Below, one piece after another: positions 1-8,953 of a stretch of 64,000 nt of DNA. Positions within the stretch are counted from its first letter, which is position 1, and every line of letters begins with the position of its first letter. This DNA comes from Methylocella silvestris BL2 (GTDB lineage Bacteria; Pseudomonadota; Alphaproteobacteria; Rhizobiales; Beijerinckiaceae). Under the pieces are notes generated by a model that was given only the letters and a program-made list of their open reading frames with translations, was not told the origin of the DNA and did not search any database. The translations under genes were made by a program, and so were the position numbers. Where the stretch lies: the NCBI RefSeq assembly GCF_000021745.1, contig NC_011666.1:2180501-2244500 (forward strand), read 5' to 3'.

Positions 1-390
1 GAACTGTACCGGATACCAAAGCAGGCTCTTCAGCTTCTGGAACACAGGCAGCATCGCCTTGCGGCTCGCCGAGGTCCAGCCGCCGAACACGGTGACGACG
101 CCATTGTCCTGCACGAGCTTGGTGGCTTTCTGGGCGAAGATCGCGGGATCGGAGGCCCCGTCCTCGACGATCGGCTCGATCTGCTTGCCGAGCACGCCGC
201 CGGCCGCGTTGATTTCGTCGATAGCCATCATCTCGGCGTTCTTCACCGTGACTTCGCTGATGGCCATTGTGCCGCTGAGGGATTGGAGCACGCCGACCTT
301 GACCGTTTCGGCGAAGGCGGGCGAGCTCAGCACGGTCGCGGCGAGCAGGGCGATAGACAATTGTGCGGCAGGCCGCTGCGTCGGCTTCAT
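1..390 (-). CDS. urtA: Urea ABC transporter substrate-binding protein UrtA (5' part, runs off window)
   Basis: This is the first 130 codons of a periplasmic binding protein; the rest lies beyond base 1. Residues 1-27 form a typical Sec signal peptide ending in S-S-P-A-F-A. The mature protein begins with [18 protein letters not shown] and continues through [15 protein letters not shown] and [16 protein letters not shown], which are hallmarks of UrtA/FmdD-type receptors for urea or short-chain amides. The ATG at 390 has an AGGA ribosome site seven bases upstream. The gene follows ureG in the same direction after 161 bp, so urea uptake and hydrolysis are neighbours; urtBCDE would be expected next. 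Family identity is strong, and urea as ligand is inferred from sequence and context. Confidence 0.88.
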   Translation of the reverse strand, partial: MKPTQRPAAQLSIALLAATVLSSPAFAETVKVGVLQSLSGTMAISEVTVKNAEMMAIDEINAAGGVLGKQIEPIVEDGASDPAIFAQKATKLVQDNGVVTVFGGWTSASRKAMLPVFQKLKSLLWYPVQF

Positions 391-551
391 CAAGATCCTC
401 ATAGGTTGTGCGACAAAGGCCAAAGCCTGGACCCAAGCCCGAGGCCAGGCGAAGGAACACGGACCAAGGCTCGAGCGGCACAACACTAGGCGGATCCGGA
501 CCGCTCCGGTATGGGGCATTCGACGTATCTGCGATGCCACATCAGCGGCAG

Positions 552-1172
552 TCAGACGCCTGATAGGCCGCCCTGCCTTTCGATGAAGGCGACGATCTCG
601 GCTACGCCCAGATTCGTCTTCAGATTGGTGAAAAGGAAGGGCTTCTCGCCGCGCATTTTGCGCGAGTCGCGGTCCATCACTTCGAGCGAAGCTTCGACGA
701 GGGGGGCAAGATCGATCTTGTTGATGACGAGCAGGTCGCTGCGGGTGATGCCCGGGCCGCCCTTTCGCGGGATCTTGTCGCCGGCCGAAACATCGATGAC
801 ATAAATGGTGAGGTCGGCGAGTTCGGGGCTGAACGTCGCCGCGAGATTGTCGCCCCCGCTTTCGATGAAGACGAGGTCGAGGCCGGGAAAGCGCGCGTTC
901 ATCGCGTCGACCGCGGCGAGATTAATCGAGGCGTCCTCGCGGATCGCCGTGTGCGGACAGCCGCCGGTCTCCACGCCCATGATCCGTTCGGGCGCAAGCG
1001 CCGCCGAGCGGGTGAGAAATTCGGCGTCCTCCTTGGTGTAGATGTCATTGGTAATCGCAGCGATATTCCAGCGTTCGCGCATAGCCTTGCACAGCCGGTC
1101 GGTCAGCGCGGTCTTGCCCGATCCGACGGGGCCGCCGATGCCGATGCGGAATGGGCCGTTGGTCTCGCTCAT
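552..1172 (-). CDS. ureG: Urease accessory GTPase UreG
   Basis: UreG is the SIMIBI-class GTPase that drives nickel delivery into apo-urease with UreD, UreF and UreE. The 206-residue protein has the P-loop [10 protein letters not shown] near residue 15, the metal-binding CPH motif in [13 protein letters not shown], the [17 protein letters not shown] block and the NKIDLAP guanine-specificity motif. Length is normal. The ATG overlaps the ureF stop codon by four bases, so the two are translationally coupled. It is the last gene of the urease operon. Confidence 0.97.
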   Translation of the reverse strand: MSETNGPFRIGIGGPVGSGKTALTDRLCKAMRERWNIAAITNDIYTKEDAEFLTRSAALAPERIMGVETGGCPHTAIREDASINLAAVDAMNARFPGLDLVFIESGGDNLAATFSPELADLTIYVIDVSAGDKIPRKGGPGITRSDLLVINKIDLAPLVEASLEVMDRDSRKMRGEKPFLFTNLKTNLGVAEIVAFIERQGGLSGV

Positions 1173-1858
1173 GACCGGAAAAGCCTTGTGTATTGCGTTT
1201 CATGACGCATGGAGAAAAGATCGATCGCGACCGCACTCGAACCTGCGTCCTCAATCGTCGAGGAGATTGCGCGCGCGACGACGACGGCAATTTTTGGATG
1301 CAGCGCGGCGAGGGCGCGCTGACCGTCGGTCTGGCCGAGCGGAATTAGCCTCACGCCAGCCGAGACGAGATTTGCCGCGATGCTATGCGCCAGCGCCACG
1401 AGCATTGCGCGCAGCGGCGTCCGCGTGGCGCAGGCTGCGCCGACCGCGATCGCATAGGCCAAGCCCTCAGGATGATCGCCCCGGACTGCGGCGTAAGCCC
1501 CGTCAGGCCAAGCGGCCGAGGTGGTTGCGGCGAAAGCCATGCCCTGCTGGAGCGATTCAAGGGCGAATTCGCTGGTTGGACGCAGAGCAAGAGCAAGCTC
1601 GGCGGCGGCCGCAAGTTCGTCGCGACGCCCGGCAACCACGGCGCGCCAGGCCGCCGCCGCGAGCACAAGATCGGACCATCCGCCGCCGATCTCGAGTACG
1701 GCGCCGACATAATCGCCAAGATCGTCGCGCGATAAAACCTCGCCCTGTTCGACCGCCCATTCAAGGCCATGGCTATAGCTGTAGGCGCCGACGGGATAGG
1801 ATGGCGACAACCAGGCCAAAAGGAGCGGCAGCCACTCGCCCTCATCCGTCATGGGCAT
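1169..1858 (-). CDS. ureF: Urease accessory protein UreF
   Basis: UreF is the adaptor that bridges UreD-bound urease and UreG in the nickel-insertion complex. The core starts at [20 protein letters not shown], the conserved UreF N-terminal motif, and the all-helical domain ends near the overlap with ureG. The frame is open up to 1930, but the extra N-terminus would be an antisense-like read of the ureE histidine tail (TEVTIIIVTVTAM), so one of the ATGs at 1864, 1858 or 1852 is the likely start; 1858 is given here. Any of them overlaps the ureE 3' end, as expected for coupled accessory genes. Confidence 0.93.
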   Translation of the reverse strand: MPMTDEGEWLPLLLAWLSPSYPVGAYSYSHGLEWAVEQGEVLSRDDLGDYVGAVLEIGGGWSDLVLAAAAWRAVVAGRRDELAAAAELALALRPTSEFALESLQQGMAFAATTSAAWPDGAYAAVRGDHPEGLAYAIAVGAACATRTPLRAMLVALAHSIAANLVSAGVRLIPLGQTDGQRALAALHPKIAVVVARAISSTIEDAGSSAVAIDLFSMRHETQYTRLFRS

Positions 1859-2360
1859 GCGCATGGCGGTCACCGTGACTATGATGATCGTCACCTCCGT
1901 GCGCGTGACCGTGCCGTGGAACTCGGCCATAGGCGCCCTGCTCCGGCGAAAACGGACGCAGGGTCTTGCGGCAGTCGGCGCCGAGGCCGTTCAGCATGTC
2001 CTCAATCACCTGATCCTGTCGGATCAGGATCATCTCTCCCATAATCTGCGCCGGCAGGTGACGGTTGCCGATGTGGTAGGCGAGCTGCGCCAGGCTCGAG
2101 GCGCCTGCGCGCACCTCCAGTATCGGTTCTTGCGCCGCCCGGACGCAGACGACGCCGCCCGACTCAAGCCTCAGGCCGTCTCCTTCGGCGAGGCGGACAG
2201 CCTGCGGCAGATCGAGCAGAAACTCGCCGCGCCCGCCATCCATGGCAAGAAGGATGCGTCGACGGTAGCGGTCGTCGAAAGACAGCGTGACCGTGCCGAT
2301 CTCCTCAGCCGCCAGATAGGCGCCCTTTGCAAGCACGGCTATGGCGCGCGGCGTTTTCAT
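1842..2360 (-). CDS. ureE: Urease accessory protein UreE (nickel metallochaperone)
   Basis: UreE carries nickel to the urease activation complex. The 172-residue protein has the N-terminal beta domain (DDRYRRRILLAMDGG) followed by the ferredoxin-like metal-binding domain with LAYHIGNRHLPAQI, where the conserved histidine lies. The C-terminus is a histidine-rich tail with [20 protein letters not shown], a nickel-storage tail of the Klebsiella type. The ATG at 2360 lies one base past the ureC stop. The frame is open further upstream inside ureC, but that extension has no UreE similarity and was rejected. Confidence 0.94.
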   Translation of the reverse strand: MKTPRAIAVLAKGAYLAAEEIGTVTLSFDDRYRRRILLAMDGGRGEFLLDLPQAVRLAEGDGLRLESGGVVCVRAAQEPILEVRAGASSLAQLAYHIGNRHLPAQIMGEMILIRQDQVIEDMLNGLGADCRKTLRPFSPEQGAYGRVPRHGHAHGGDDHHSHGDRHAHAHDG

Positions 2361-2361
2361 C

Positions 2362-4074
2362 TCAGAACAGGAAATAACGCTGCGCCATTGGCAGCACATC
2401 GGCGGGTTCACAGGTCAAAAGTTCGCCGTCGGCGCGCACCTCATAAGTCTCCGGATCAACCTCCATCACAGGCGTCGCGTCATTGAGAATCATGCTCTTT
2501 TTCGAGATCGAGCCGCGCGTTCCCCGCACCGCTTCGAGCGGTCGCGAAAGGCCATAGCGCGCGCCGACGCCGCGCTCGATCGAAACCGCGCTGACAAAGA
2601 TAAGACTCGACTCAATGAGGCTCCGGCCGAAGCTCGCGAACATTGGCCGATAATGCACCGGCTGCGGCGTCGGAATGCTGGCGTTGGCGTCCCCCATCAA
2701 GGCGTAAGCGATCGAACCGCCCTTCAGCACAAGGTCGGGTTTGACGCCGAAGAAGGCCGGCGACCACAAGACGAGATCGGCGAGCTTGCCCGGCTCCACG
2801 GAGCCGACCACATGGGAGATTCCATGCGCGATCGCCGGGTTGATGGTATATTTTGCGATGTAGCGCCTGGCGCGAAAATTGTCGTTGCCTGATATGTCCT
2901 CCGGCAGCGCGCCGCGCTGTCGCTTCATCTTGTCGGCGGTCTGCCAGCAGCGGATGACGACTTCGCCGACTCGTCCCATCGCCTGACTGTCGCTCGAAAA
3001 CATCGACAGAGCGCCAAGGTCATGGAGGATGTCTTCCGCCGCGATGGTCTCCTTGCGGATGCGGCTCTCGGCGAAAGCTATGTCCTCCGCGATGTGCGGA
3101 TCGAGATGATGGCAGACCATCAGCATATCGAGATGTTCGTCAAGCGTGTTGCGGGTGAAGGGCCGCGTCGGATTGGTCGAGGAGGGCAATACATTCTGTT
3201 CTCCGACCACCTTGATAATGTCCGGCGCATGGCCCCCGCCGGCGCCTTCGGTGTGGAAGGCATGGATCGTGCGGCCCTTGAAGGCCGCGATCGTCGTCTC
3301 GACGAAGCCGCTTTCATTCAGCGTGTCGGAGTGCAGAGTCGCCTGCACGTCGAGGGCGTCGCAGACCGAAAGGCAACAATCGATCGCCGCCGGCGTCGTT
3401 CCCCAATCTTCATGCAGCTTCAGCCCGCAGGCGCCGGCCTCGACCATTTCAATCAGCGCCGCGGGTTTTGAGGCGTTGCCCTTGCCGAAGAAGCCAATGT
3501 TCATCGGCAGGCTTTCGGCCGCCTGCATCATGCGCATCATATGCCAGGGCCCGGAGGTGCAGGTGGTCGCCTTGGTTCCCTCCGCCGGGCCGGAGCCGCC
3601 GCCAAGCATTGTGGTGACGCCGCTGCACAGCGCTTCCTCGATCTGTTGCGGCGCAATGAAATGAATATGCGTGTCGACGCCGCCGGCGGTCAGGATCTTG
3701 CCCTCGCCGGCAATGATCTCGGTGCCCGGCCCGATGGTGATGGTGACGCCCGGCTGAATATCCGGATTGCCGCCCTTGCCAATCGCGGCGATGCGTCCGT
3801 CCTTCAGGCCGACATCGGCTTTTACGACGCCCGTATGATCGAGAATGACGACATTGGTGATCAATGTGTCGACCGCGCCCTCGGCGCGCGAGCGCTGGCT
3901 CTGCCCCATGCCGTCGCGGATCACCTTGCCACCGCCGAATTTCACCTCCTCGCCATAGATCGTAAAATCGCGCTCGACCTCGATCAGGAGTTCGGTGTCG
4001 GCGAGTCTGATCTTATCGCCGGTCGTCGGGCCGAACATGCCGGCATAAGCGCGGCGGCTCATCGTGACAGGCAT
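2362..4074 (-). CDS. ureC: Urease alpha subunit UreC
   Basis: This is the catalytic urease subunit that hydrolyses urea to ammonia and carbamate. At 570 residues it has the family's full length. Visible active-site features include the nickel-ligand pair HIH (about residues 137-139), the carbamylated lysine in GLKLHEDWG, the flap-region MVCHHLDP containing the conserved Cys-His pair, and the late catalytic Asp in [10 protein letters not shown]. The N-terminal [21 protein letters not shown] is canonical. It sits between ureB (three-base gap) and ureE in the standard order. No defect is seen. Confidence 0.98.
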   Translation of the reverse strand: MPVTMSRRAYAGMFGPTTGDKIRLADTELLIEVERDFTIYGEEVKFGGGKVIRDGMGQSQRSRAEGAVDTLITNVVILDHTGVVKADVGLKDGRIAAIGKGGNPDIQPGVTITIGPGTEIIAGEGKILTAGGVDTHIHFIAPQQIEEALCSGVTTMLGGGSGPAEGTKATTCTSGPWHMMRMMQAAESLPMNIGFFGKGNASKPAALIEMVEAGACGLKLHEDWGTTPAAIDCCLSVCDALDVQATLHSDTLNESGFVETTIAAFKGRTIHAFHTEGAGGGHAPDIIKVVGEQNVLPSSTNPTRPFTRNTLDEHLDMLMVCHHLDPHIAEDIAFAESRIRKETIAAEDILHDLGALSMFSSDSQAMGRVGEVVIRCWQTADKMKRQRGALPEDISGNDNFRARRYIAKYTINPAIAHGISHVVGSVEPGKLADLVLWSPAFFGVKPDLVLKGGSIAYALMGDANASIPTPQPVHYRPMFASFGRSLIESSLIFVSAVSIERGVGARYGLSRPLEAVRGTRGSISKKSMILNDATPVMEVDPETYEVRADGELLTCEPADVLPMAQRYFLF

Positions 4075-4077
4075 GGC

Positions 4078-4392
4078 TCAGTCCTTGTCGAGCTTGCCCA
4101 TGACGGCGCCGGAAAATCCAAAAACCTCGCGCGCGCCGGCAAAAGGAACAAGCGCCACCTCGCGCGTCTGGCCGGGCTCGAAACGCACCGCCGTTCCGGC
4201 CGCAATATCGAGCCGCCGGCCAAGGGTCGCGGCGCGATCGAACGAGAGAGCGGCGTTGGTCTCGGCAAAATGATAATGCGATCCGACCTGGATCGGACGG
4301 TCGCCAAGGTTTGCGACGTTGAGCGTGATGGCGTCACGATCCGCATTGAGGGTGATGTCGCCCTCTGCGACGATGATCTCGCCGGGGATCAT
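4078..4392 (-). CDS. ureB: Urease beta subunit UreB
   Basis: This is the small structural subunit of the (UreA-UreB-UreC)3 urease. At 104 residues it has the normal length. It shows the conserved [14 protein letters not shown] start, the [21 protein letters not shown] core and the [16 protein letters not shown] region. The ATG overlaps the ureA stop by four bases and the stop lies three bases before ureC, so the three structural genes are tightly coupled. Confidence 0.97.
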   Translation of the reverse strand: MIPGEIIVAEGDITLNADRDAITLNVANLGDRPIQVGSHYHFAETNAALSFDRAATLGRRLDIAAGTAVRFEPGQTREVALVPFAGAREVFGFSGAVMGKLDKD

Positions 4393-4691
4393 CGGATCGG
4401 CTCGTGAACGGTGACGAGCTTCGTTCCGTCGGTAAAGGTCGCCTCGACCTGGATTTCGTCAATCATCTCGGCGACGCCTTCCATCACCTGCTCGCGGCCG
4501 ATCACGGCGCCGCCTCGCTCCATCAGATCGGCGACGCTATGGCCGTCGCGGGCGCCTTCGACGACGAAATCGGTGATCAGGGCGACCGCCTCCGGATAGT
4601 TGAGCTTGACGCCGCGTTCGAGACGGCGCCGCGCGACCACGGCGGCCATGGCGACGAGAAGCTTGTCTTTTTCTCGCGGACTGAGATTCAT
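4389..4691 (-). CDS. ureA: Urease gamma subunit UreA
   Basis: This is the 100-residue gamma subunit of urease. The sequence has the canonical [16 protein letters not shown] start, [14 protein letters not shown], the GREQVMEGV helix and the [18 protein letters not shown] terminus. It is coupled to ureD upstream (overlap of four bases) and ureB downstream (overlap of four bases). Length and residues are ordinary. Confidence 0.97.
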   Translation of the reverse strand: MNLSPREKDKLLVAMAAVVARRRLERGVKLNYPEAVALITDFVVEGARDGHSVADLMERGGAVIGREQVMEGVAEMIDEIQVEATFTDGTKLVTVHEPIR

Positions 4692-5536
4692 GCGGCGTCC
4701 CGGCTATGCGTCGTTGCGATTTCGAGGCTCAGTTCATCGAGGAATTCGGCCGCGGCGCCGCGCAGCCGCGTTTCATCGGGATGCAGGAAACGTGCAAGGA
4801 GAATTCCGTTGACGAGGGTCGCGCCGCCGCAGCGCTGCTCCGCCCGCGCGCGCGCAAAGGGCAAAAGCCGGGCCGCCCCGGGACCGAAATAGAGGATGCT
4901 GGCAAGCCCTGCCGAGCCGCCAAGGCCAAAGCGGGCGTGGCGCAGCGCGGCGACCTCGCCGCCCAGGCGCAAACGATCGGCGAAGAGCAGCCGGCCGCCG
5001 CAGCGCACGGTGACGGCGTCGCGCAATTCGCCATGGGCAAAGGTTTCGCCGCGGGCGATACGGCCGAAAATCACGACCTCTCCGGAGAGAAAGCGCGAAT
5101 CCGCCTCGACGACGAAACTCTGGCTGCGCGAGAGCCGCGCGCCGTCGAAGAGAATCGCCTCCTGCGGACGCCAGTCCAGAAAGCCGCCGCGCCCGATGAC
5201 AAGCTCGGTCGCGATCACTGTTTCGCGCGTCAGGGAGCGGTAGATTTTTTCGGCCGCCTGCGTCCTCATGATCACCGTGGCGCCGCAGCCGACCTCGACC
5301 GAAATCGAGATGCGGTCGCCTTCAACAAGACCGCCGCTCGAATTGACGAGGATCGCCTCCAGGACAGCCGGATCGTTCCGGCGCGGGAAAAAAATCCGGC
5401 ACGGGGAGGTTTGTCGCAGCGCATGGAGACGCGTGCCCCCCGAAATCCAACGCGCCGAAAGCCTCGCGCCCCCCTCCGAGCGCTGCAGCGGCGCCGAGGT
5501 CCCGATGGCGCGGCGCCCGGGCTCGACAAAGTTCAT
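4688..5536 (-). CDS. ureD: Urease accessory protein UreD (UreH)
   Basis: UreD binds apo-urease and, with UreF and UreG, channels nickel to the active site. Visible family blocks are [46 protein letters not shown] and [19 protein letters not shown]. It is the first gene of the operon. The ATG at 5536 gives 282 residues, the usual size. The frame stays open to a TTG at 5611, but that extension has no conserved sequence. Confidence 0.93.
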   Translation of the reverse strand: MNFVEPGRRAIGTSAPLQRSEGGARLSARWISGGTRLHALRQTSPCRIFFPRRNDPAVLEAILVNSSGGLVEGDRISISVEVGCGATVIMRTQAAEKIYRSLTRETVIATELVIGRGGFLDWRPQEAILFDGARLSRSQSFVVEADSRFLSGEVVIFGRIARGETFAHGELRDAVTVRCGGRLLFADRLRLGGEVAALRHARFGLGGSAGLASILYFGPGAARLLPFARARAEQRCGGATLVNGILLARFLHPDETRLRGAAAEFLDELSLEIATTHSRDAA

Positions 5537-6149
5537 CCGCCCGCGTCCGCAATATGATCGAGGTCCAAACCAATCCCTCCTGGCGGCCTGTGACGGATCG
5601 AAGGCGCACAATCATCGAGGGGCTGCATCATTTCGACAATACGCATTTTTGAGCATTGACCCGCCCCATCACTGGAAAAGGGGCCGCTCGTGCGCAGCAA
5701 CCTCGTTTTCGCATGAACCATGGGCAATTTGAAAAAACCAATCCTCTCAAAGGTTCTTTTGGCGCGTTGGCAAAAAATGCGGCGCCACAACGCGCCGTCT
5801 TTTAAGGGGGACGCCTATCGCGTTTTCGACTCACGCGGTTCGCGTTAATAGCGAGCGCAGCATCGGCAATGCGCGCACGCGTGGCGCGAGCTGTCAGGTC
5901 CCGCCGGATTGACATGACTGTCTCCCGCTATCCGGTTACGGGACACCGTAAACTTGTCGGTTCGGTGTTCGATTTGGATCGATCCGACTATCTGTTCCTG
6001 ACGCCGCGAGATGGGTTTTGGAAATCCCCGCCCCATGACAAAGGTCCGCTTGCGCAGTGCGGGCTAGGCATTGGCAGTAGTGTGTTCAGGATAAGTGATG
6101 TCCGAACAGGTTCGCGGTTTGATCATGAACGGATAGGAACTTTGGACCC
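5537..6149. other. Gene-poor stretch upstream of ureD
   Basis: No convincing gene is seen. It must contain the urease promoter on the minus strand, but no clear -24/-12 or -35/-10 pair stands out. An inverted repeat is present at 5761-5796 (listed separately). A 37-codon minus-strand frame at 5802-5915 and a 95-codon plus-strand frame at 5869-6156 have no recognisable similarity. Given the recombinase and IS debris next door, this may be worn mobile-element flank. Confidence 0.4.
5761..5802 (+). terminator. Inverted repeat with T-rich tail
   Basis: GGCGCGTTG at 5761-5769 pairs with CAACGCGCC at 5788-5796, and the second arm is followed by GTCTTTT. A 9-bp GC-rich stem with a short T run resembles a plus-strand factor-independent terminator, although no plus-strand gene upstream of it is known. 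It could equally be a regulatory hairpin in the ureD leader. Confidence 0.3.
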
Positions 6150-6322
6150 GACTTGAAGTACTTTCCGCACGAGATCATCGATGCAAAGACCCGCGAGGCT
6201 TTGCTCCACGCCATCGCCCGTTCGCGCCGCTGGGTTGATACGATCGTGACCGGCGCGGCGGCGTAATTCGACGACGTCGCCGCCACCAAAAACCTCGCCG
6301 AACGCCGCGTCCGCCCGCTTTG
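6150..6322 (+). pseudogene. Serine-recombinase C-terminal fragment, disrupted
   Basis: Reading plus-strand codons through this stretch gives EIIDAKTREALLHAIARSRR, then WVDTIVTGAAA, an in-frame TAA, then FDDVAATKNLAERRVRPL and a stop. This pattern (REALLxAIARxRRWxxxxxxG followed by a small HTH-like segment) is typical of the C-terminal part of large serine recombinases/resolvases. The in-frame stop and absence of a catalytic domain show it is a remnant. It abuts the left end of the IS element at 6330. The assignment rests on pattern recognition only. Confidence 0.45.
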
Positions 6323-6363
6323 ATCGCTCTGGCCTGTCCCCGAGGGGTGATCCAGTTTCAATG

Positions 6364-7292
6364 TTAGTGCATGGCGGGCTCTGACGCCATGGTTGGTGTG
6401 GGCGAGCGCGCGGCTCCCACAGCTGGCGCGCTCGCCCATGGCGCGATGTTTCCGCCGCAGGGAATAATTGTCTCAGGCGCTGGCGATCGGTAACCGAGCG
6501 AGCTGTGTGGGCGCACGGCGTTGAAATGCCGCCGCCAGGCCTCGATCATCGCCTGAGCCTCGGCCAGACTGAAGAACATCTCACCATTGAGCAGCTCGTC
6601 GCGGAGCTTCGAATTGAAGCTCTCGCAGGCGCCATTCTCCCACGGGCTGCTGGGCTCGATATAGGCCGTCTGGGACCCGACGGCGGCGATCCATTCGCGC
6701 CGGGCCAGGGCGATGAACTCGGGCCATTGTCCGACCGAACATAGGCCGGCGTTCCGCGCCGGATCATCAGATCGGCCAAGGTCTCCAGCACGTCGGTGGA
6801 GTCGAGCCGGCGTTTGACCCGGATGTCCAGGGCCTCGCGGGTGAACTCGTCGATCACACAGAGCATACAGAACTTCCGTCCATCTTGGGTCCGATCCGCG
6901 ACGAAGTCATAGGACCAGACATGGTTGGGCCGCTCGGCGCGCGGGCGCACGCAAGAGCCGTCGTTCAGCCAGAGCCTGCCGCGTTTTGGGTGTTTCTGTG
7001 GGACTTTCAGCCCCTCGCAGTCGCGCTGTTGCGCAGACTGCGTGAACTTGTCTGCGCGCCAGATCCGCTGCACCCGCTTGGCGTTCACGACCCAGCCAGC
7101 ATGGCGCAGCAAAGCCGTGATCCGCCGATAGCCGTAGCGGCCATAAGCCTTGGCCAGCTCGACGATGTCGGCGGTCAGAGCCGCCTCGTCATCGCGGCCG
7201 CGGGCTGGCTTGCGCTGTGTGGAGCGGGGCTGCCGGAGCGCCGCGCAGGCGCGACGCTCCGACACTCTCAGCTCGGCTTTGACCTTGTCCAC
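6364..7292 (-). pseudogene. IS3-family transposase OrfB (DDE), frameshifted
   Basis: This is the catalytic OrfB of the IS3-family element. The N-terminal part has the HTH_21-like helix and YGYRRITALLRHAGW; the rve integrase core starts with the first Asp in HVWSYDFVAD and the second in YVRSDNGP. At about position 6720 the frame shifts: a single base appears to be missing in what should read GPEFIALARREW. The remainder (PSSPWENGACESFNSKLRDE with the catalytic Glu, then RPHSSLGYRSPAPE) continues in the next frame down to the stop at 6364. The enzyme is therefore split between its second Asp and its Glu and should be inactive, unless a sequencing error is responsible. Confidence 0.8.
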
Positions 7293-7315
7293 GCAGGCGC
7301 GGCGACGGGCGGGGC

Positions 7316-7594
7316 TTAGAAGTGTCCCCGCGTGGCTTCGGTCAAAATCAGCTTGTCCAGGGTCAGGTCCGACGCCGCCCGCCGCAGCCGGGCGTTCTCC
7401 AGCTCCAGATCCTTCAGCCGCTTGACCTGGCCGCTCTTCAGGCCGCCATACTCCGCGCGCCAGCGGAAGTACGTCGCCTCCGTCACAGCGATCGTTTTCA
7501 CCGCATCGGCAATCGACTTGCCTTGCGCCGTCAGGACATCAACCTGACGCAGCTTGGCGACGATCTCCTCCGGCTTGTGCCGCTTTATTCCCAT
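7316..7594 (-). CDS. IS3-family transposase OrfA
   Basis: This 92-residue OrfA is the DNA-binding part of the IS3-family transposase. It has an N-terminal helix-turn-helix (KPEEIVAKLRQVDVLTAQGK, then VTEATYFRWRAEYGGLK) followed by a leucine-zipper-like stretch (KRLKDLELENARLRRAASDL). The frame is intact. OrfB lies just downstream in another frame, as expected for programmed frameshifting, but OrfB itself is broken. Confidence 0.85.
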   Translation of the reverse strand: MGIKRHKPEEIVAKLRQVDVLTAQGKSIADAVKTIAVTEATYFRWRAEYGGLKSGQVKRLKDLELENARLRRAASDLTLDKLILTEATRGHF

Positions 7595-7661
7595 CGCTCC
7601 ATCCCTCCAAAGGGTCCGCGGACCAACATACGGGATGGATCACTTCAAGGGGCGCAGACCA

Positions 7662-8257
7662 ATGAGGGCATCCGTGACGAGCTGGGCCGTCATGCCCGCG
7701 CTCATCGACCATCCAACAACGCGGCGCAAGAACAGATCGACGACCGCCGCTATATATAGCCAGCCCTGAGCTGTCCAGGTGTAGGTGAAGTCGGCGGTCC
7801 ACTTCTGGTTCGGTGCTAACGCTTCGAACGCTCGATCGAGGATATTGGACAATGCCGCATGACGCTGGCCGCCATCCTTTGGCAGGGCTCTGCGCCATGG
7901 CCGTGCCCGTAGGCCCTGCTAGCGCATCAGCCGCTCGATGCGATGCAGACCGGCGTCGAGCCTGTCGGCGAGAATGTCATGCCAGACCCGACGAGCTCCG
8001 TAGGTCCGGTCGCTGCCAGCAAAGCTCGACCGGATCCCGGCAACAAGCACTTCGTCATACCTGGCCCGTTGGCCGGGCGAGCGATCGAGCCAAGCATGAG
8101 AGCCCGAGCTAGAGACACCGAGCGCCTCGCAAATCCACGCAACCGGCCAGATCCCTCGGTGCTTCGCGACGAACCCGAACTTCGTATCGAGACGCTGCCA
8201 AAGCAGGCCGCGGCTTTTTTTAGACGTCGCGCTCCGCCTTGCGCTTGGCGACTTCAC
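7662..8257 (-). pseudogene. IS3-family OrfB remnant with nonsense codon and truncation
   Basis: The reading KFGFVAKHRGIWPVAWICEA, YGARRVWHDILADRL and IERLMR is the start of an IS3-type OrfB. A TAG at 7919-7921 interrupts it, after which the same frame continues with LSNILDRAFEALAPNQKWTA and WLYIAAVVDLFLRRVVGWSM, then LVTDAL, and stops being homologous at the IS junction near 7661. The first catalytic Asp region is present, the rest of the DDE core is lost. Confidence 0.75.
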
Positions 8258-8466
8258 GCCGCAGCTTCTCGATCTCGAGCTGCTCCTGGCGTCATCTGAC
8301 CATGGCCGGGAAACGCCTGTTGCGGATCGGAGGAATGCGCTCGCACCCGTTTGCGCAGCACATTGACATGCAGGTCGAGATCAAGGGCCGCCTGCGCAGC
8401 AGAAACACCCCGCCACCAGCTTCACTGCCTCGAGCCTGACTCACGGCTGAGCTTCCGTCTCTCCAT
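8200..8466 (-). pseudogene. IS3-family OrfA remnant with frameshifts
   Basis: Starting from an ATG at 8466 the pieces MERRKLSRE, LEAVKLVA, VSAAQAALDLDLHVNVLRK, SSDPQQAFPGHGQMTP and EQLEIEKLRREVAKRKAERD can be joined only by moving between frames at least three times. Together they match a typical IS3-group OrfA. No intact product is possible. Confidence 0.7.
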
Positions 8467-8773
8467 CAACACTCTCCAATTCCAAAACACCTTACCTCGG
8501 TGTCCTCAAAATCGGCAGCAGCTCACGTCGGCCAATCTTTCAGCTATGGCGTCGCCGCTTGCGGCGACAAGTTCTGGCTTCGGCTAGATTACAACGTGAA
8601 GGCCGGCACTCAATTTTTGCGTGCGAGTTGTAAATAGCTCAAGAAGCGATTGCTGATTTGGTCATCGGGTAAGATCATCCTTTGCCATCGTCGGCGCGCG
8701 CCGCAGGAGTTGAAACCGACGTCCTTGCGTCATACACTCTTATGCGGGGGCTTCTGCAAATTCGGAGACGATC

Positions 8774-8848
8774 ATGGGACTTGTGATCTGGGTTTGGATT
8801 TTATGCGCGCCAGTTGCGGCTATTGCACTGACTTACCCGCGCTCCTGA
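8774..8848 (+). CDS. Possible 24-residue single-span membrane peptide
   Basis: An ATG at 8774 preceded by GGAGA six bases upstream opens a 24-codon frame. The peptide starts MGLVIWVWILCAPVAAIAL and ends with a short polar tail (TYPRS), i.e. one transmembrane helix with a positively charged end. A 9-bp hairpin begins ten bases after the stop. The ribosome site, hydrophobic profile and hairpin fit a small membrane protein or toxin-like peptide, but such short frames arise by chance and no homologue is recognised. Confidence 0.3.
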   Translation: MGLVIWVWILCAPVAAIALTYPRS

Positions 8849-8857
8849 CGCATTTTG

Positions 8858-8887
8858 GGCTGCCGAGTTTAATCTGATTCGGCAGCC
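8858..8887 (+). terminator. 9-bp perfect stem hairpin
   Basis: GGCTGCCGA at 8858-8866 pairs perfectly with TCGGCAGCC at 8879-8887 around a 12-base AT-rich loop. No T run follows on either strand, so it is only a weak terminator candidate; it may instead be an RNA-stabilising or protein-binding element. Confidence 0.35.
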
Positions 8888-8953
8888 AGCACGGCTAAGA
8901 GAGCGTTAGCGCGTTGCTCAGATGCGATACCTTCCCTTCTAGTTAGCTGGAAC

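Larger units (their letters stand above)
6330..7661 (-). mobile_element. IS3-family insertion sequence with frameshifted transposase
   Basis: This is an element of about 1.33 kb with two overlapping transposase frames on the minus strand, as in the IS3 family. Imperfect terminal inverted repeats can be aligned: the left end reads TGGCCTGTCCCCGAGG and the right end, read inward, TGGTCTGCGCCCCTTG; both then continue with TGATCCA and later ATGTT. No matching target duplication is visible at the two flanks, and the right flank is a second broken transposase while the left flank is recombinase debris, so a rearrangement probably followed insertion. The exact ends are uncertain by a few bases. Confidence 0.8.
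7662..8500 (-). mobile_element. Truncated, degenerate second IS3-family element
   Basis: This older IS3-family copy is cut at its left side exactly where the neighbouring element ends (the orfB frame breaks off after LVTDAL). OrfA and the start of OrfB are still recognisable but carry several frameshifts and a stop. The right end is probably near 8500 but no partner repeat remains to confirm it. It is dead. Confidence 0.7.
8501..8953. other. Intergenic DNA between IS remnant and small hypothetical gene
   Basis: There is no conserved gene. It contains one possible 24-codon membrane peptide (8774-8848) and a perfect 9-bp stem hairpin (8858-8887), both listed separately. A 75-codon plus-strand frame at 8650-8877 lacks any recognisable feature and overlaps both. 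Confidence 0.4.

Noticed and set aside
391-551. Possible sigma-54 promoter upstream of urtA
   Set aside because: TGGC-containing stretches were inspected but none has the required GG-N10-GC spacing, so no -24/-12 element is claimed.
8650-8877. 75-codon plus-strand frame
   Set aside because: No ribosome site, no recognisable sequence; the embedded 24-codon frame with GGAGA is the better candidate.
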